A model generated the notes under the pieces. The model made no database searches. It saw only the letters and a program-made list of their open reading frames with translations, and was not told the origin of the DNA. Below, piece after piece: positions 31,926 through 43,114 of a stretch of 64,000 nt of DNA. Numbering within the stretch: position 1 is the stretch's first letter; each line of letters starts with the position of its first letter. The translations under genes were made by a program, and so were the position numbers. Origin of the DNA: Rhodocollybia butyracea (taxonomy: Eukaryota; Basidiomycota; Agaricomycetes; Agaricales; Omphalotaceae); assembly GCA_015501585.1 (NCBI GenBank), contig JADNRY010000071.1:124001-188000 (forward strand). The letters are read 5' to 3'.

Positions 31926-34900
31926 TCAATTAAAGAGAATTCCAAGACTGTTGCGGAATTTCTGAAATTTGACAAGTGCAAGGTTCTTCGTGAGAAGATC
32001 TGCAACATTATCATCAGTAGGAACATAGAAGAGTTCTATTTCTTTTGATTCAATGCGTTCTCTGATATAATGATATCGTATATCAATATGCTTGGTTCTT
32101 CTTTCTTGTACAGGATTAGATCCCAGAAAGATTGATCCTTGATTATCACCACATAAGGGCAATACAGCGATAGTAATTCCGATCTCAGAAAAGAGAGACT
32201 TGAGCCACATAAGTTGTCTACATGAATCAGATAAAGCCATGTATTCAGCTTCAGTCGATGAAAGAGCAACTGTTTTCTGTTTATGAGAAGTCCAGCAGAT
32301 TGGACCTGTGGCAAGTTTGATAATCATCCCAGTATGGGATTTTCGATCATCTGGATCTGACGCCCAGTCAGAATCACAATAGGCTAAGAAGCCATGGTCA
32401 GATCTACCATCAAAGACAAGTACGTAAGTAGAAGTCCCAATTAAGTAGCGCACAATGTAAAGTGCTTTGGCCAGGTGGTCTGGGTTTGGATTCGCCGAAT
32501 ACTGTGAGAGTTTTATAACGGCATAAGCAATGTCGGGTCGGGTGCCTAGCATCAGATACAATAAAGATCCAATTACGCTTTGGAAGCGTTGTCTAAGTTT
32601 GGCATCTACACGACCAGTGTTTGCACGAGGAACCCAGGATGAAGGTAATGGGGTTGGGGTAGCTTTGGCATTAGTCAGTCCAAAACGTTCTATGACCTTT
32701 CGAAGATAAGGTTGTTGGTCAAGTGTTAAGACACGTTTGGAACGATCCCGTGTAATCCGCATTCCAAGGAACTCAGTTGGTTCTCCTAGATCACGACATT
32801 CCCATAATTTCATAAACTCGTTTTTCTTTTTAAGAACAAGATCTTTGTCCTTGCCAAGAAAGAGTGCGTCATCAACATAGATGATGGCAGTTACGGTTTT
32901 GCCATTTGATTTAAAGACGTATACACCAGCATCTGAAGAGCAGCGCTTAAATCCCAATTTTCCCATGGAGGCGTTACATTCCTTCCACCAGGATAAGCTA
33001 GCTTGTTTCAGTCCGTATAATGCACGATGTAACCGCCATACTTTCGGTGTGCCTTCTTTAATGAAGTCTTTAGGTTGTTCCATGTAGATCTCTTCATCTA
33101 GCTTGCCATAAAGAAAAGCCTGTTTGACGTCAAGAGCCTGGATTTCCCAGTCCTCTAATGCGGCTAAAGCTAGGAGAGTTCGTACAGTTTCAAACCGGGC
33201 AACCGGTGAGAACAACTCATTATAATCCACACCTTCTACTTGTGAAAAACCTTTTGCTACGAGTCGGGCTTTATAGCGACCGTCAGATTTTTTAGTAAAA
33301 ACCCATCGACAACGGATAGGTTTGCGACCTTTTGGTAGATCAACTACTTCAAAGACATTTCGTTTCTTCAAACCATCGATCTCATCTTTGCATGCTTGAT
33401 CCCATTTCTTTCTTTCAGCAGATGGTAAATGACGATATGATGTTGGAGAAATCCAATTATCAGGATTATTCCTAGCGGCTTCGTGTTTAGCCGGTATCAT
33501 TTCACTGTCAAGATCTGTGATAAAAGATGATTCTTCTAGGGAATCGGAGATTGCTTGCGAAAGAAGGTATTTTTGTAATTCAACTCCCCCTTCCTGAGCT
33601 AGTTTAGTCAGAAGTGCTTCCTCTTCTATGTCAGAATCCGGAGTAGCGCCTGGAGGTGGCGGTGTGACCATACGGTCATCAGGATTCAATGGACGTGGTG
33701 GTGGAACCGGTGGCGGAACTTGATCAGGAACTATATTGCGAGCAGGCACAAGTCCACGTCTAGCGTGTCCAAAGCGCTCAGCACGTTCTTCACGATCAGC
33801 TTGTCGGCTCCAAGTGCCAGGCGTGGGTATCATGCCAGGGCGCAAGGGTGCACGACGTTCTCTAGTGGGGTTCACACGTTTCCATGCTTCAACGTCTTCG
33901 GGACGGTAGCTGAATGGATTAGGATCGGGAGCAGGTGGTGAAGGGTCTCTTGCTTGAGGTGGAGGGGTGGGTGATCGAGATGGTACCGGAGGATTGGGAT
34001 TTGGAGCATCATCATCACCAGGCAGATCTGGATCTGGGCCAGCTGGTGGACTGTGCGGTCCATTTTCCGGTTCAGTAAACGGTTGTGGTTGATCTTCCGG
34101 GAATTCCGGATCAAATGGAATGTCTGCACCATTACCATTTGAAGGTTGCGAAGGTTTCACAGGCGTGGGGGCAACAGGTATAGCGGGTTTTACTCCAGAA
34201 TCAGATTCGGATTTGCACCGTGGAAACCATTTCTCATAGAAAGTTGCTTGTGCAGCATGCACTATGGAATTATCGCTACGCATGAATAGATATCCTTTGC
34301 TTCCTTGGTCATATCCAATGAAAGTCATCGCTTCAGAGTGTGGGGATTGTTTATTTTTTCGCTTGTCAATAGGAATAAAGACATAAGCGCCACAGCCAAA
34401 GGTTCTGAAGTACGAGACATCAGGTTTCTTTTTGAGAAAACCTTCAATTGGTGTCTTCCAGTTCAATCGACGGATCGGTGTGCGGTTATACACATGTACT
34501 CCTGTGGAATATGAAAATTGCCACCAGGACTCCGGGCAGCATGCATGGTGTCGCATGGCTTCGGATTTTTCCATGAGTGTACGGTTGATACGTTCCGCTC
34601 TACCATTCTGTTGATGAACATAAGGTTCGGACATTTGAATATCAATACCCTCAGACTTGAGAAAGGAAGTAAATTCCTTTGAGATAAGTTCTCCCCCTCG
34701 ATCAATGCGGAAACGCACAAGTTTGCGTCCAGTTTGTTTTTCAGCCCAAGATTTGAAATCCTTGAAGGCTTGAAACGCTTCTGATTTTTGTCGCAGCATG
34801 ATCGAAGTAGCATGAGAAGAGCAGTCATCCAGCAGAGTGATCACAAATTTAAATTTATGATAAGAGACGGTTGGAATTTCAACCAAATCTGCGTGAATTA

Positions 34901-36854
34901 AATCCATAGGGTTGGATGCTCGTTTCTCGGACTTAGGATATGCTTTGGAGGCAGCCTTTCCAAGCGCGCAACCTTTGCATGGAGATTCTTTATCTGGTAT
35001 CGACAACTTAGGTAGTCCATTGACATTTCCAGGAGCATTGCGTAATACGACATCACCGGGATGTGCAAAACGGTTATGCCAGGTGTTAAAATCATTAGGA
35101 GATGATATCATGCCTATCTCAGATTTCACTACATCGGCCTTTAGCCAGTGAATATTATCCCTGTCGTTATTGGGATATAAGGTCATGATTGTTGAGTCAT
35201 CATCCGTCTTACGAATAACTGATTTTTCAACGTTAATAGTTGTGTAACAACCCTGTCGATTTAATAAACCAACAGATAGAAGTCGGTGTGTGCAATGCGG
35301 TTGGTAAAACACTGGGTGTAACTTAGTCGTGAGGATTTTTCCTTCGCCGTTGTCATGCCTTATGTAGACTGTTCCGGCACCTTCAATAAAGGTTGACGTA
35401 CGTTCGTCAGCAGTCTGGACAGGTATCGGATGTGTGAATTTTTTATAAGACACAAAGTCTTGCTGATAAGGGGTAAAATATCCAGATGCACCGGAATCAA
35501 GCAGCCATGTGTTAAATATCTGACTAAGGTTCTTATTCGCACCATGCACATCATTAGAAACCATTTTATTTAATTTACCCTCGCTAGGAGGTACAGAGTT
35601 CATGAAGCGTGGAGAATGTGATACATAAGGTCCATTTGGACCGTTCGATATTCCAGCCATATTATTGAACATCTGTTGTAATGAGTGCAATTGGTCAGTG
35701 AATTTTTCCTTAAAACTATTAAGGGAAGCTTGCCAGAAAATAAGGCGCTCGTCTCCAGAGCCATACATTTCCTCGTCAATGTCCATTTCGAGTTTGGTCT
35801 GAGGCCAAAGGTGATCAGAGAGATCGACCTCTACTTCCTCGATCTTCATCCTGTCAAGGACGGAGTCGTGGGAGGCTTCACGGAGGAAGCTGTCGTTAAT
35901 GCGCGAGGCAAGGCAGGTGGCGAAATTAGAGACATTGGAAGTCTCCACTTCAGCCGATTCATGAGCCTTTTCTTTGCCTTTTCCTCCTTTCTTTCCGCGG
36001 CGTGTCTTTTTGTCTTTGTCGGAAGAAGAGGACGAGTCGTTGGAAGGTTTGCTTGCCGGGTAAGGCGCTCCCTTCTTGGTGTCCTTCTTCTTCTTCTGAT
36101 CATTCCAAGAAGACTTGGAATCAGATTGACGTTTGACGCCGGAGATGCGGGCCGTGAGAGAGGTAGCGTTGGATTGGCGGCGAAGGTACTCGTCCTGAAT
36201 GATCGGCATGATGTTGGACGGAGTAAGGAGATTAGCATCTCGAGAAAGGATTGTCATTGCAAGACTATCCCATTGTGTAGGTAAGGCGGCCAAGAGAATC
36301 ATAGCTTTTACCGGTTCAGGAAGTATGAGACCAGAGCCATCAAGGCGGGAGAAGGTGGAGTTTAGAGATGCTAGGGCAAGGGTAGGGTCGTTTCTTCCGT
36401 CGATTTGGAAGTTAATGGCCTCTTTGAAGATGCCAAAAGTGCCGGCAGAGCCGGGTTTGCCATAGATCTTTTTGATTTCGTCCCAAGTTTCACCAGAGTC
36501 AGACTTTAGGACAGTAGCCCTGATGTCATCAGGAAGTCGGAGGGCAATTAAGCCCATGGCTTGGTCGTCAATGCTGTCCCAGTCATCAATCTCTTTCTGC
36601 CGTTCGGCAGTGGTGGTCTCAATATCTTCACCAGACTTGTAAGTGCCAGCGGCGACTTCAGCGGCGCTTGCTTTGCGGAATGTTTGTTTGGGGCGAAGGA
36701 TCCGTCCACATACAACAGACCAACAACGAGAAGCTCTAAGGAGCGCTGTCATTGAACTGGACCAGGAGGGGTAGTTAGCCCCATTGAGGAGAGGAACACT
36801 AGAGAGGTTTGAGAGAGACATGTTTTGATCAGGTTCTAGAAAAAAGTAGAGCAA
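31926..36854 (-). CDS. Copia Gag-Pol polyprotein
   Basis: One frame of 1642 residues; translation more likely starts at Met 12 (MSLSNLSSVPLLNG). Domains in order: Gag of UBN2 type (about 1-240), a Lys-rich linker instead of a clear CCHC knuckle (about 250-295), protease DSGAS (near 450), the GAG-pre-integrase zinc site with HNRFAH and CKGC (about 590-630), integrase core with D-D-E in HADL, IDRGGE and GRAERINRT (about 650-760), a Pro-rich linker, reverse transcriptase with DVKQAFLYG and YVDD (about 1130-1380), and RNase H with DSDWASD, SSTEAEYMA and GDNQG (about 1485-1610). All catalytic residues are present and the frame has no stop, so the element may be active. Confidence 0.95.
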   Translation of the reverse strand: MLYFFLEPDQNMSLSNLSSVPLLNGANYPSWSSSMTALLRASRCWSVVCGRILRPKQTFRKASAAEVAAGTYKSGEDIETTTAERQKEIDDWDSIDDQAMGLIALRLPDDIRATVLKSDSGETWDEIKKIYGKPGSAGTFGIFKEAINFQIDGRNDPTLALASLNSTFSRLDGSGLILPEPVKAMILLAALPTQWDSLAMTILSRDANLLTPSNIMPIIQDEYLRRQSNATSLTARISGVKRQSDSKSSWNDQKKKKDTKKGAPYPASKPSNDSSSSSDKDKKTRRGKKGGKGKEKAHESAEVETSNVSNFATCLASRINDSFLREASHDSVLDRMKIEEVEVDLSDHLWPQTKLEMDIDEEMYGSGDERLIFWQASLNSFKEKFTDQLHSLQQMFNNMAGISNGPNGPYVSHSPRFMNSVPPSEGKLNKMVSNDVHGANKNLSQIFNTWLLDSGASGYFTPYQQDFVSYKKFTHPIPVQTADERTSTFIEGAGTVYIRHDNGEGKILTTKLHPVFYQPHCTHRLLSVGLLNRQGCYTTINVEKSVIRKTDDDSTIMTLYPNNDRDNIHWLKADVVKSEIGMISSPNDFNTWHNRFAHPGDVVLRNAPGNVNGLPKLSIPDKESPCKGCALGKAASKAYPKSEKRASNPMDLIHADLVEIPTVSYHKFKFVITLLDDCSSHATSIMLRQKSEAFQAFKDFKSWAEKQTGRKLVRFRIDRGGELISKEFTSFLKSEGIDIQMSEPYVHQQNGRAERINRTLMEKSEAMRHHACCPESWWQFSYSTGVHVYNRTPIRRLNWKTPIEGFLKKKPDVSYFRTFGCGAYVFIPIDKRKNKQSPHSEAMTFIGYDQGSKGYLFMRSDNSIVHAAQATFYEKWFPRCKSESDSGVKPAIPVAPTPVKPSQPSNGNGADIPFDPEFPEDQPQPFTEPENGPHSPPAGPDPDLPGDDDAPNPNPPVPSRSPTPPPQARDPSPPAPDPNPFSYRPEDVEAWKRVNPTRERRAPLRPGMIPTPGTWSRQADREERAERFGHARRGLVPARNIVPDQVPPPVPPPRPLNPDDRMVTPPPPGATPDSDIEEEALLTKLAQEGGVELQKYLLSQAISDSLEESSFITDLDSEMIPAKHEAARNNPDNWISPTSYRHLPSAERKKWDQACKDEIDGLKKRNVFEVVDLPKGRKPIRCRWVFTKKSDGRYKARLVAKGFSQVEGVDYNELFSPVARFETVRTLLALAALEDWEIQALDVKQAFLYGKLDEEIYMEQPKDFIKEGTPKVWRLHRALYGLKQASLSWWKECNASMGKLGFKRCSSDAGVYVFKSNGKTVTAIIYVDDALFLGKDKDLVLKKKNEFMKLWECRDLGEPTEFLGMRITRDRSKRVLTLDQQPYLRKVIERFGLTNAKATPTPLPSSWVPRANTGRVDAKLRQRFQSVIGSLLYLMLGTRPDIAYAVIKLSQYSANPNPDHLAKALYIVRYLIGTSTYVLVFDGRSDHGFLAYCDSDWASDPDDRKSHTGMIIKLATGPICWTSHKQKTVALSSTEAEYMALSDSCRQLMWLKSLFSEIGITIAVLPLCGDNQGSIFLGSNPVQERRTKHIDIRYHYIRERIESKEIELFYVPTDDNVADLLTKNLALVKFQKFRNSLGILFN

Positions 36855-37545
36855 CAGTCAGTGACGTGCTTCCACAAGTTATGAACTCAGATCACAACAA
36901 CAGAGTCAGAAACCCGTGACAAGTGTTTTCAGTGTTGATCGCATATAATTATCCATCCATTTTCCATCCACTGATCCGATCATTCCAATTCGGACTCAGT
37001 TACTTAAGTTGATCGGAACACAAATAGGGTAACTGAATGCCAAGAATATGCGTTCAGTCAACGTTCAGATGTGCTTTGCAGCACAATCGAACAGTATCCC
37101 TTCAGCATGTGAAGAACTTAAGGCAAGCAGCAGGTAGGTAATGTGTATGTACAATTATTCTACGAAGGCCAAGAACCCAATGATCGTTCGCAGTTTGCCA
37201 GCGGATGCACATGAACGCTTTTATGGCTATTATAGCGGTGACCCCAAGTCTACCTGGCAGGGAATAAAACCCTAAAGGGAATGCCATCACAGCAAAGCCC
37301 TTAAACAGTTCGTTCGATCATTGGGTGCCTATGTAAATACATGTGTGTGTCAGTGTGCAAAGTCATGTATATTTTTGAACAATGCAGGAATGGAGAGAAA
37401 TGCAATCCATGAATGTTACCATGTACCATGACCAGCTATGCACAACACGCGAACTTCGTACACTCCAGGAATGAGCGTTGGACGTTCATTGAACACTGTC
37501 TAACCAAGTGCAGTAAGCACAATGGAGGGCACAACATGTGTTGAA
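36855..37545 (-). other. Copia 5' untranslated leader
   Basis: About 690 bp between the primer site and the polyprotein start. No ORF of note. It would hold the packaging signals. Confidence 0.6.
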
Positions 37546-37566
37546 GCGAATCCGGGGCCCATAACC
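37546..37566 (-). other. Copia primer binding site, complementary to half of tRNA-iMet
   Basis: On the minus strand, directly after the 5' LTR, the sequence is GGTTATGGGCCCCGG. GGTTATGGGCCC-type sites match the anticodon-side half of initiator tRNA-Met, used as primer by Drosophila copia and Ty5. Assignment from memory of those sites. Confidence 0.75.
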
Positions 37567-38084
37567 TGTAGAAACAGCGGTCAGTCAACACAAGGTCGAC
37601 AGCATACTCACCTTAGAGTGTAAGGATGTTTACAGGAGTTTGTAAGAGTGCTTGTTGAGAGCAGAACAAGTGTCCAGACGAATAGTAGGATTCTTGGTTA
37701 TTGTTACAGGAAAATATCTACAGTATTTATACTACAGAATATAATAAACCCTATAACAATGTATGAGTCTACTTGAGTCGTACTGCTAAACATAGTGCAT
37801 ATACATGTGCATAATGTACCCTAGAAGATGGAGTCCGTATGGTAATTCTATAGGTAATGTTCATAGGTACTGCAAGGCAGCGTACAAGCTATGTATCATA
37901 AGACTAATAGCGAATGGCATAATTGACTACATCTATACGAACCTGCGTAGAGGCTGCGTCTAGTGTTTGAGGGTGAGTTTCAACATAGCATATATCGACA
38001 GTTCATCGATCGTATAGCAAGTGCGTCTAGTCGACTCACATTACTGATTAGATACGACTCATAAGCGGTAATCTAGTTTCAACA
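37567..38084 (-). repeat. Copia 5' LTR
   Basis: 518 bp, the same as the LTR at 31313-31830 by eye; it lies upstream of the polyprotein on the minus strand. Confidence 0.95.
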
Positions 38085-38089
38085 TATTT

Positions 38090-38469
38090 TACTACTACTA
38101 AGTTGGTCACGCTGCAGAAATGCTCGGACTAACGTCGTCATGTATCAAAAGTTCTGCAACCGGTTCAACCTCAGGCTTGATACCGGAGGGTAGCGGGAAT
38201 ATGGTACTATTTATCAGGGAATACTAAGGAAGGTATAGCCCAAGCCCCCAAAGATGCTGTAAAATGGTGCTTCCAAGAATTGGAGGATACTACGTTGATA
38301 CTACAACAAGTGCTTTAGTCAAGGCTTTAGTTGGGCTACTTATCCCATAAATTCTCATCTAACCCTAATGCTTAATCCCGATCCATGAAGGATATCTTGC
38401 GCTCTTTGAGTTAATGAATAGAGCAGAGCGTCAAAAATAGTGACAGTGAACATTGAAGTCTTTGACTAT
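38090..38469. other. 5' part of a duplicated tRNA-Ser block
   Basis: The sequence from about 38210 aligns with 19430-19675 (shared GAAGGTATAGCCCA and TTTGAGTTAATGAATAGAGCAG-like stretches), the flank of the other tRNA-Ser copies. No gene. Confidence 0.6.
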
Positions 38470-38573
38470 CGACGCCAGCAGGATTCGTTCCTGCGCTCTC
38501 AAAGAGGAATAAATTGAGAGGTAGTCAAATGGGGCATTCCAATCTGTCGTTTTAACCACTTGGCTACAGCGCC
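38470..38573 (-). pseudogene. tRNA-Ser pseudogene
   Basis: Same layout as the 19084 tRNA on the minus strand, but the anticodon reads GGA, the 3' anticodon stem no longer pairs, the D-arm has AAAACG, and the B-box reads GGAACGAATCC. These changes should destroy the fold and the internal promoter. Confidence 0.75.
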
Positions 38574-39323
38574 TCACAATTTATATAATGATATGTTTGC
38601 AAAGAGAATTATCTACGTTCACTCCCTTCATATGAGCTGAGGTAGTAACTCCAATAATAAGCTCCGAGTCTTTAATTACCTGGAAGGCACCTGATGGTAC
38701 TACTTGGAGTGCGGAGTTACAATAATACTGGTGTACAACTGGTGTATATGCTGAAGCGATGGTCAAGGATTAAAACATCAACCTCGGGGAATGAAGAAGA
38801 TGTTTCAGCCTGCAGCACCGAATACAAGAAGTACTCGCCACAAATTAGAAGAAAACAAAACACAGCATTAGTAGTGGTGAGGTACACCTCCCCGGGTACG
38901 AAGGACTCTAACTTCAAGAAAAGGAGCTGCGGCACTGCTGTCGGAAGCTTGACATTGACATGTTGTTTCCAAACGTTAATCAAGACTATGGTCATTACGA
39001 GTAACGCGGACACTGCGCAGATGAGGCGGTAGCATCAACGCATCGGCACTAAGTTAGATTATCAAGTAACAGAGCACAGCGTTTATTGATTCCTTCAAGG
39101 TTGTTATTTGCGAGCGACACGGACTCTGCGCAGCTCATGTTGTCGCAGTCCAGGTTCTGTCACAGACAGAAACCACTGGATGTTCGACTCCTTGACACTG
39201 GATGTTCGACTCCTTGACAACTGGAAGGTATTTAAGACACCCTCAAAACTCGATGATCTTTACCTCAAAACAACCCTCCAACATCTTATAATCGGTTTCC
39301 GGAAAACCTCCACACTCGAAAAT
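38574..39323. other. Flank of DUF6593 copy 2, shared with 25916-26507
   Basis: Duplicate of the region in front of DUF6593 copy 1, with a 22-bp local tandem duplication near 39180-39222 (GATGTTCGACTCCTTGACA repeated). No gene. Confidence 0.6.
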
Positions 39324-39993
39324 ATGGATTTGATCCTCTCAGACCATCATCCTTGGACCTCCATCTACTCCACCACGTCTGGAGAAAAGAGCGGGACTCC
39401 GATCTTCATGACAGACACCGGGAAGGGTAACAAAAAACATACCATAATACGGGGATCCTTGGGTGCCCCAGGAGGAATGAACGAAATGGGAATTCCCATT
39501 GCGGAAATAGATTTTAGAGGACTTTTCTCTTCGGATGTTCTTACCTTACGAGGTGATGAGCTGAGAGTGGTTAATCGTGGCTTCATGTGGAGGTTAGCTA
39601 TGCGTGGTTTTAATGACTGCGATGAACGAAAATAATTGATGAATTATTATAATGCTCTTAACAGGTCCTTGGAGTTCGAAGCCTCAGACGGTCGCCAAGT
39701 ACAAGTGGAAACTGGAAGGGAGAAGAAATTTCCATGCAAGTACATTTATATAAGCTCAGCGGTGAAGAATCAAGATAGCTTACATTGAAATGACTCTATA
39801 GCTCATGTTCGAAGACCGCCTGATTGCGCTTTTTTCTGGTGGTTCAAATAGTATCTTCTCTACCAAGGAACCTGCTACGTTTTTGATTTATCCTGAAGGG
39901 CTTCCGGTGGTGGAGGATATAATCACAACGCTGGTTTATGTTACGAGACGAAGGAGGATGGCTCAAGATTCTGCAGGGAATATTGCTGGGTGA
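39324..39993 (+). pseudogene. DUF6593 protein, copy 2, probably inactivated
   Basis: Paralogue of the gene at 26508, with the same three-exon structure (39324-39592, 39665-39735, 39802-39993). Exon 2 has one extra A (GGTCGCCAAGTACAAG against GGTCGCCAGTACAAG in copy 1), which shifts the frame, and the donor of intron 2 is GCAAGT instead of GTAAGT. Read without correction, the protein ends soon after exon 2. Exons 1 and 3 remain close to copy 1 (MDLILSDHHPWTSIYS; EDIITTLVYVTRRRRM). Either a recent pseudogene or a sequence error in exon 2. Confidence 0.7.
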
Positions 39994-40842
39994 CGTCAAG
40001 GGGAATGATGTCTACGATTATATTTATTTTATTTTATGAGTGTTCAAATATCGGGACGACCAGAGGTCCAATGCAGAAAGGGACCGAACTTCTAATGAGC
40101 GTAACGGATAGCCGGTTGTTCTCTGCCAAGGCAGATTCTCCATATCCCTTGTAGTACAACATTGACAAAAATCCCTCAGAGCAATATATCGCTAGCTTGT
40201 GTGAATTTTTCTCATGTCAGATTCACGTAAAATGATAAAAGTATCGTTCCAAGTTGTGGAGCGGACATCATAGAACAGCGGTGGACCGCCCCAAATCCCG
40301 TCGTTTGCTCTGCAGTGTCTCTCGTCATCGTTGTTTGGCAGTCGCAAGGCCGACGCTGGCTAGACTTCAATAGAGCCTGCGTCCAGGCTCGGAAGTACCC
40401 TCTGTGCGCTAGAGTTGTTTTGGACAAGAATGCATCAGAAGCTTTTATTTAATTGGATGTACATAAGTGCCTTCAAACTTTTATTGAAAGGCTCGGGGTT
40501 CCGGTCCTTGCTTCCTTGGTTGCTTCACACGAGCTTACAACGAGCTTGCTACCAGCTGGATTCCCATGTTCTTCAGCTTTCGTCACGCCATACTTAAGAC
40601 CTTTATCCTTAATCTTTAAGCTTCAAACTTCAAGCTAGTTTCAAGACTCGGCCGGAGATATTGCCCAGTCGCCTGGGACCTCGGGTACCATCTCGGTCAA
40701 TTTCGGTTTATCTTTCTGATATTATCTAATCGTTGTATTATCAGATAAAAACTCGAGGCTTGCCCAAAACGTTCATCTTCTGTAGCCAATCTGCAGTAGA
40801 CTTTGCTCTGCCCGCTCTTTTTTTAACGACCTTGGCGCCATA
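39994..40842. other. Intergenic; first 420 bp duplicated from 27165-27600, rest 5' flank of the transporter gene
   Basis: The duplicated block ends near 40410. Nothing further is recognised up to the ATG at 40843. Confidence 0.5.
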
Positions 40843-42798
40843 ATGGCCTACTATTCCAATGGCCATGCACTCGAGTCCAATCCCAGCCTACGCAACCACG
40901 AAACAGAGCCTTTACTGCGTACTGATGAGTCTGCTATTTCCGACGAAGGACAGTACGTGCAGTCAGCTGGCGTCACACGAATGGAAGCGATCCATAGGTC
41001 TGCTTCTGGATCATCTGGTCGCGCTACACTATGGGCAATCAGTATCTCCGTCATCGTCTGTGCTTGGGCGCATTCGCTAGATGCGTCGACTACTTACAAC
41101 TACCACGCACTCGCAACATCCACCTTTGCCAAACATAGCAGTGGCCTGGCATCACTAAGTATAGCTACTGGAATCATCTCTTCCGTTTGCCAGCCTTTCA
41201 TCGCCAAGATATCCGATATAACCTCTCGGCCCTATACATACATCTTGGTCCTCGCGTTTTACGTCGTCGGATATGTAATCGTCGCAACCTCGCGTACGAT
41301 CTCCGCCTATGTTATCGGTTCGGTCTTCGTAAGCATCGGAAGCAGCGGTCTCTCTCTTCTGAACAGTATCATCGTTGCAGACTTGACTACTCTAGAGTGG
41401 AGAGGCTTTGTCAGCTCCCTTCTGTCTGCGCCCTACCTCGTCAATACCTGGTTTGCAGGCAAGATAGTCAGTGCGCTTAGTACTGGCGAGAAATGGAGAT
41501 GGGGCTATGGGATGTTCGCTATTATCATGCCTGTTGCGCTGAGCCCTGCCATCTTCACACTCATCTATCTTGATCGCAAAGCTCAACGCGAGGGTATCAT
41601 AAACGTTGCTTCTAGTGGCGTTGCTCGACGTCGTGCATTGGCACGAGCCGAGGGTCACCAGGTAGAGGACATACCGTGGGTTATTCGGGTCAAGCAACTT
41701 CTAGTTGAGATTGATGCATTTGGATTAATGCTACTCGGCTTCGGGTGGACTTTGCTTCTCCTTCCATTTTCGCTCAAGACATACGCGAAAGGAGGGTGGC
41801 ATAATCCTTCCTTGATTGTCATGATGGTCGCTGGAACTGCTTTCCTTATCGCATACGTGCTCTACGAAGTATATGTTTCGCCAGTTCCGAGCGCGCCGAA
41901 ACGGATTCTCAAGAACAAGACTTTTATCATGACAGTCATCATCGACTTAGTGTATCTGAGTAAGTTTAGAGCAACTTTGTCTTCGCTATCGTAACTCACT
42001 ATTCTTACAGTGGCTGGAAAGCTCCGCGATCTTTATTTCCCCTCCTACATCTTCATCGTCAAAGATTGGTCGGTAGCGAATTGGACATACTTCAACAACA
42101 CCCTCATTTTATCGCTCTGCTTCTTCGGTATCTGCGCAGGCCTCTTCCAACGCTGGACCCACCGATACAAAACATCCCAAATCAGCGGTCTCTGCGTAAA
42201 AATCATCGGCATGGGCATCCTCCTGAAAGGTGGCCGCGCCACTTCTGACACCGCTACTCTCATCATCGCACAAATCATCGTCGGAGGTGGAGGCGCATTC
42301 AGCGTCGTCGGTTCCCGCGTTGCTTCGCAAGCCTCCGTCCCCCACCAAGACGTCGCTCTCGTCATCGCCCTCCTCTCCCTCTGGAGCACAATCGGCAGCT
42401 CCGTCGGAGCCGCCTTCGCCGCCCTCATCTGGTCTGCCAAAATGCCAATGTACCTCCGCGAGTATCTCCCCGCAAGCACGACCGACGAGGAGATCGCTGT
42501 ATTCTTCGGGAATATCAAAACCATTCGCGCGTACGCGTTTGATAGTCCGATTCGACAAGGCGCGATTCAGGCGTATCAGAGGACGCTGTGGTATTTGATC
42601 GTGCCGGCGTTGGTTTTGTCGTTTATTCCTCTCACGGCGGCGTGCTTCCAAACGAACTATTTCCTTGGGACGCAACAGAATGCTGTTATGAATGTTGCTC
42701 CTGATGGCTCGAGAATTGATACGGAGGTGGACGAGGAAGAGACACTGGCCAAGCCAAAAACGTTCATCGAGAGACTGCGGGTTTGGGCTGGAAGATAG
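40843..42798 (+). CDS. MFS siderophore-iron transporter (SIT/ARN type)
   Basis: Two exons, 40843-41959 and 42011-42798 (GTAAGT...TTACAG, phase 1), giving 634 aa. A hydrophilic acidic N-terminus precedes about 14 predicted membrane segments. Family signs are WAHSLDASTTYNYHALATS in the first segment and loop, SRPYTYILVLAFYVVGYVI, and AAFAALIWSAKMP and YQRTLWYLIVPALVL in the second half. SIT proteins import ferric siderophores with protons at the plasma or vacuolar membrane; the length (about 600 aa) fits. The substrate cannot be told from sequence. Intact. No siderophore synthetase gene lies within the window. Confidence 0.9.
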
Positions 42799-43114
42799 CG
42801 GATTGTACAGACATTGTTACTATACCTAGATATTCACGTAGACTTATGCAGGACAATGACCTCCATCATGATGTTTCCATTGGACAAGGATAGAGTAAGT
42901 AAAAACAACCAAAGACATTAAATGCGACTGTAAATTTGGGAAAGCAGGTGAGTATACTTCGTTAGTGGTAAGAGATTCGTAAAAGATAGTTGATGCTGTC
43001 GAGTAGGTACTGGTCTCATGATATAATCCCTCTGAAAGCCCCAAATCTCACATGAAAAGGATGATGATAATATGTACAGTTGAATATCGAGTCTAGAGAA
43101 GTCGCAAAACAAAT
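42799..43114. other. Intergenic, convergent 3' ends
   Basis: Spacer between the transporter stop and the end of the minus-strand gene. No structure recognised. Confidence 0.4.

Larger units (their letters stand above)
31313..38084 (-). mobile_element. Intact Ty1/Copia LTR retrotransposon, 6.77 kb
   Basis: Two 518-bp LTRs (31313-31830, 37567-38084) that look identical by eye, TG...CA ends, and a 5-bp target duplication TATTT (31308-31312, 38085-38089). The internal region has a primer site, a polypurine tract and one uninterrupted 1.64-kb-residue polyprotein frame. This is a young and probably mobile insertion, oriented on the minus strand. Confidence 0.96.

Noticed and set aside
35685..36284. 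199-aa plus-strand open frame
   Set aside because: It is antisense to the Copia Gag frame and has no family features.
39108..39635. 175-aa frame starting upstream of DUF6593 copy 2
   Set aside because: The upstream extension is absent from copy 1 and reads through a duplicated leader; the start at 39324 matches the paralogue.
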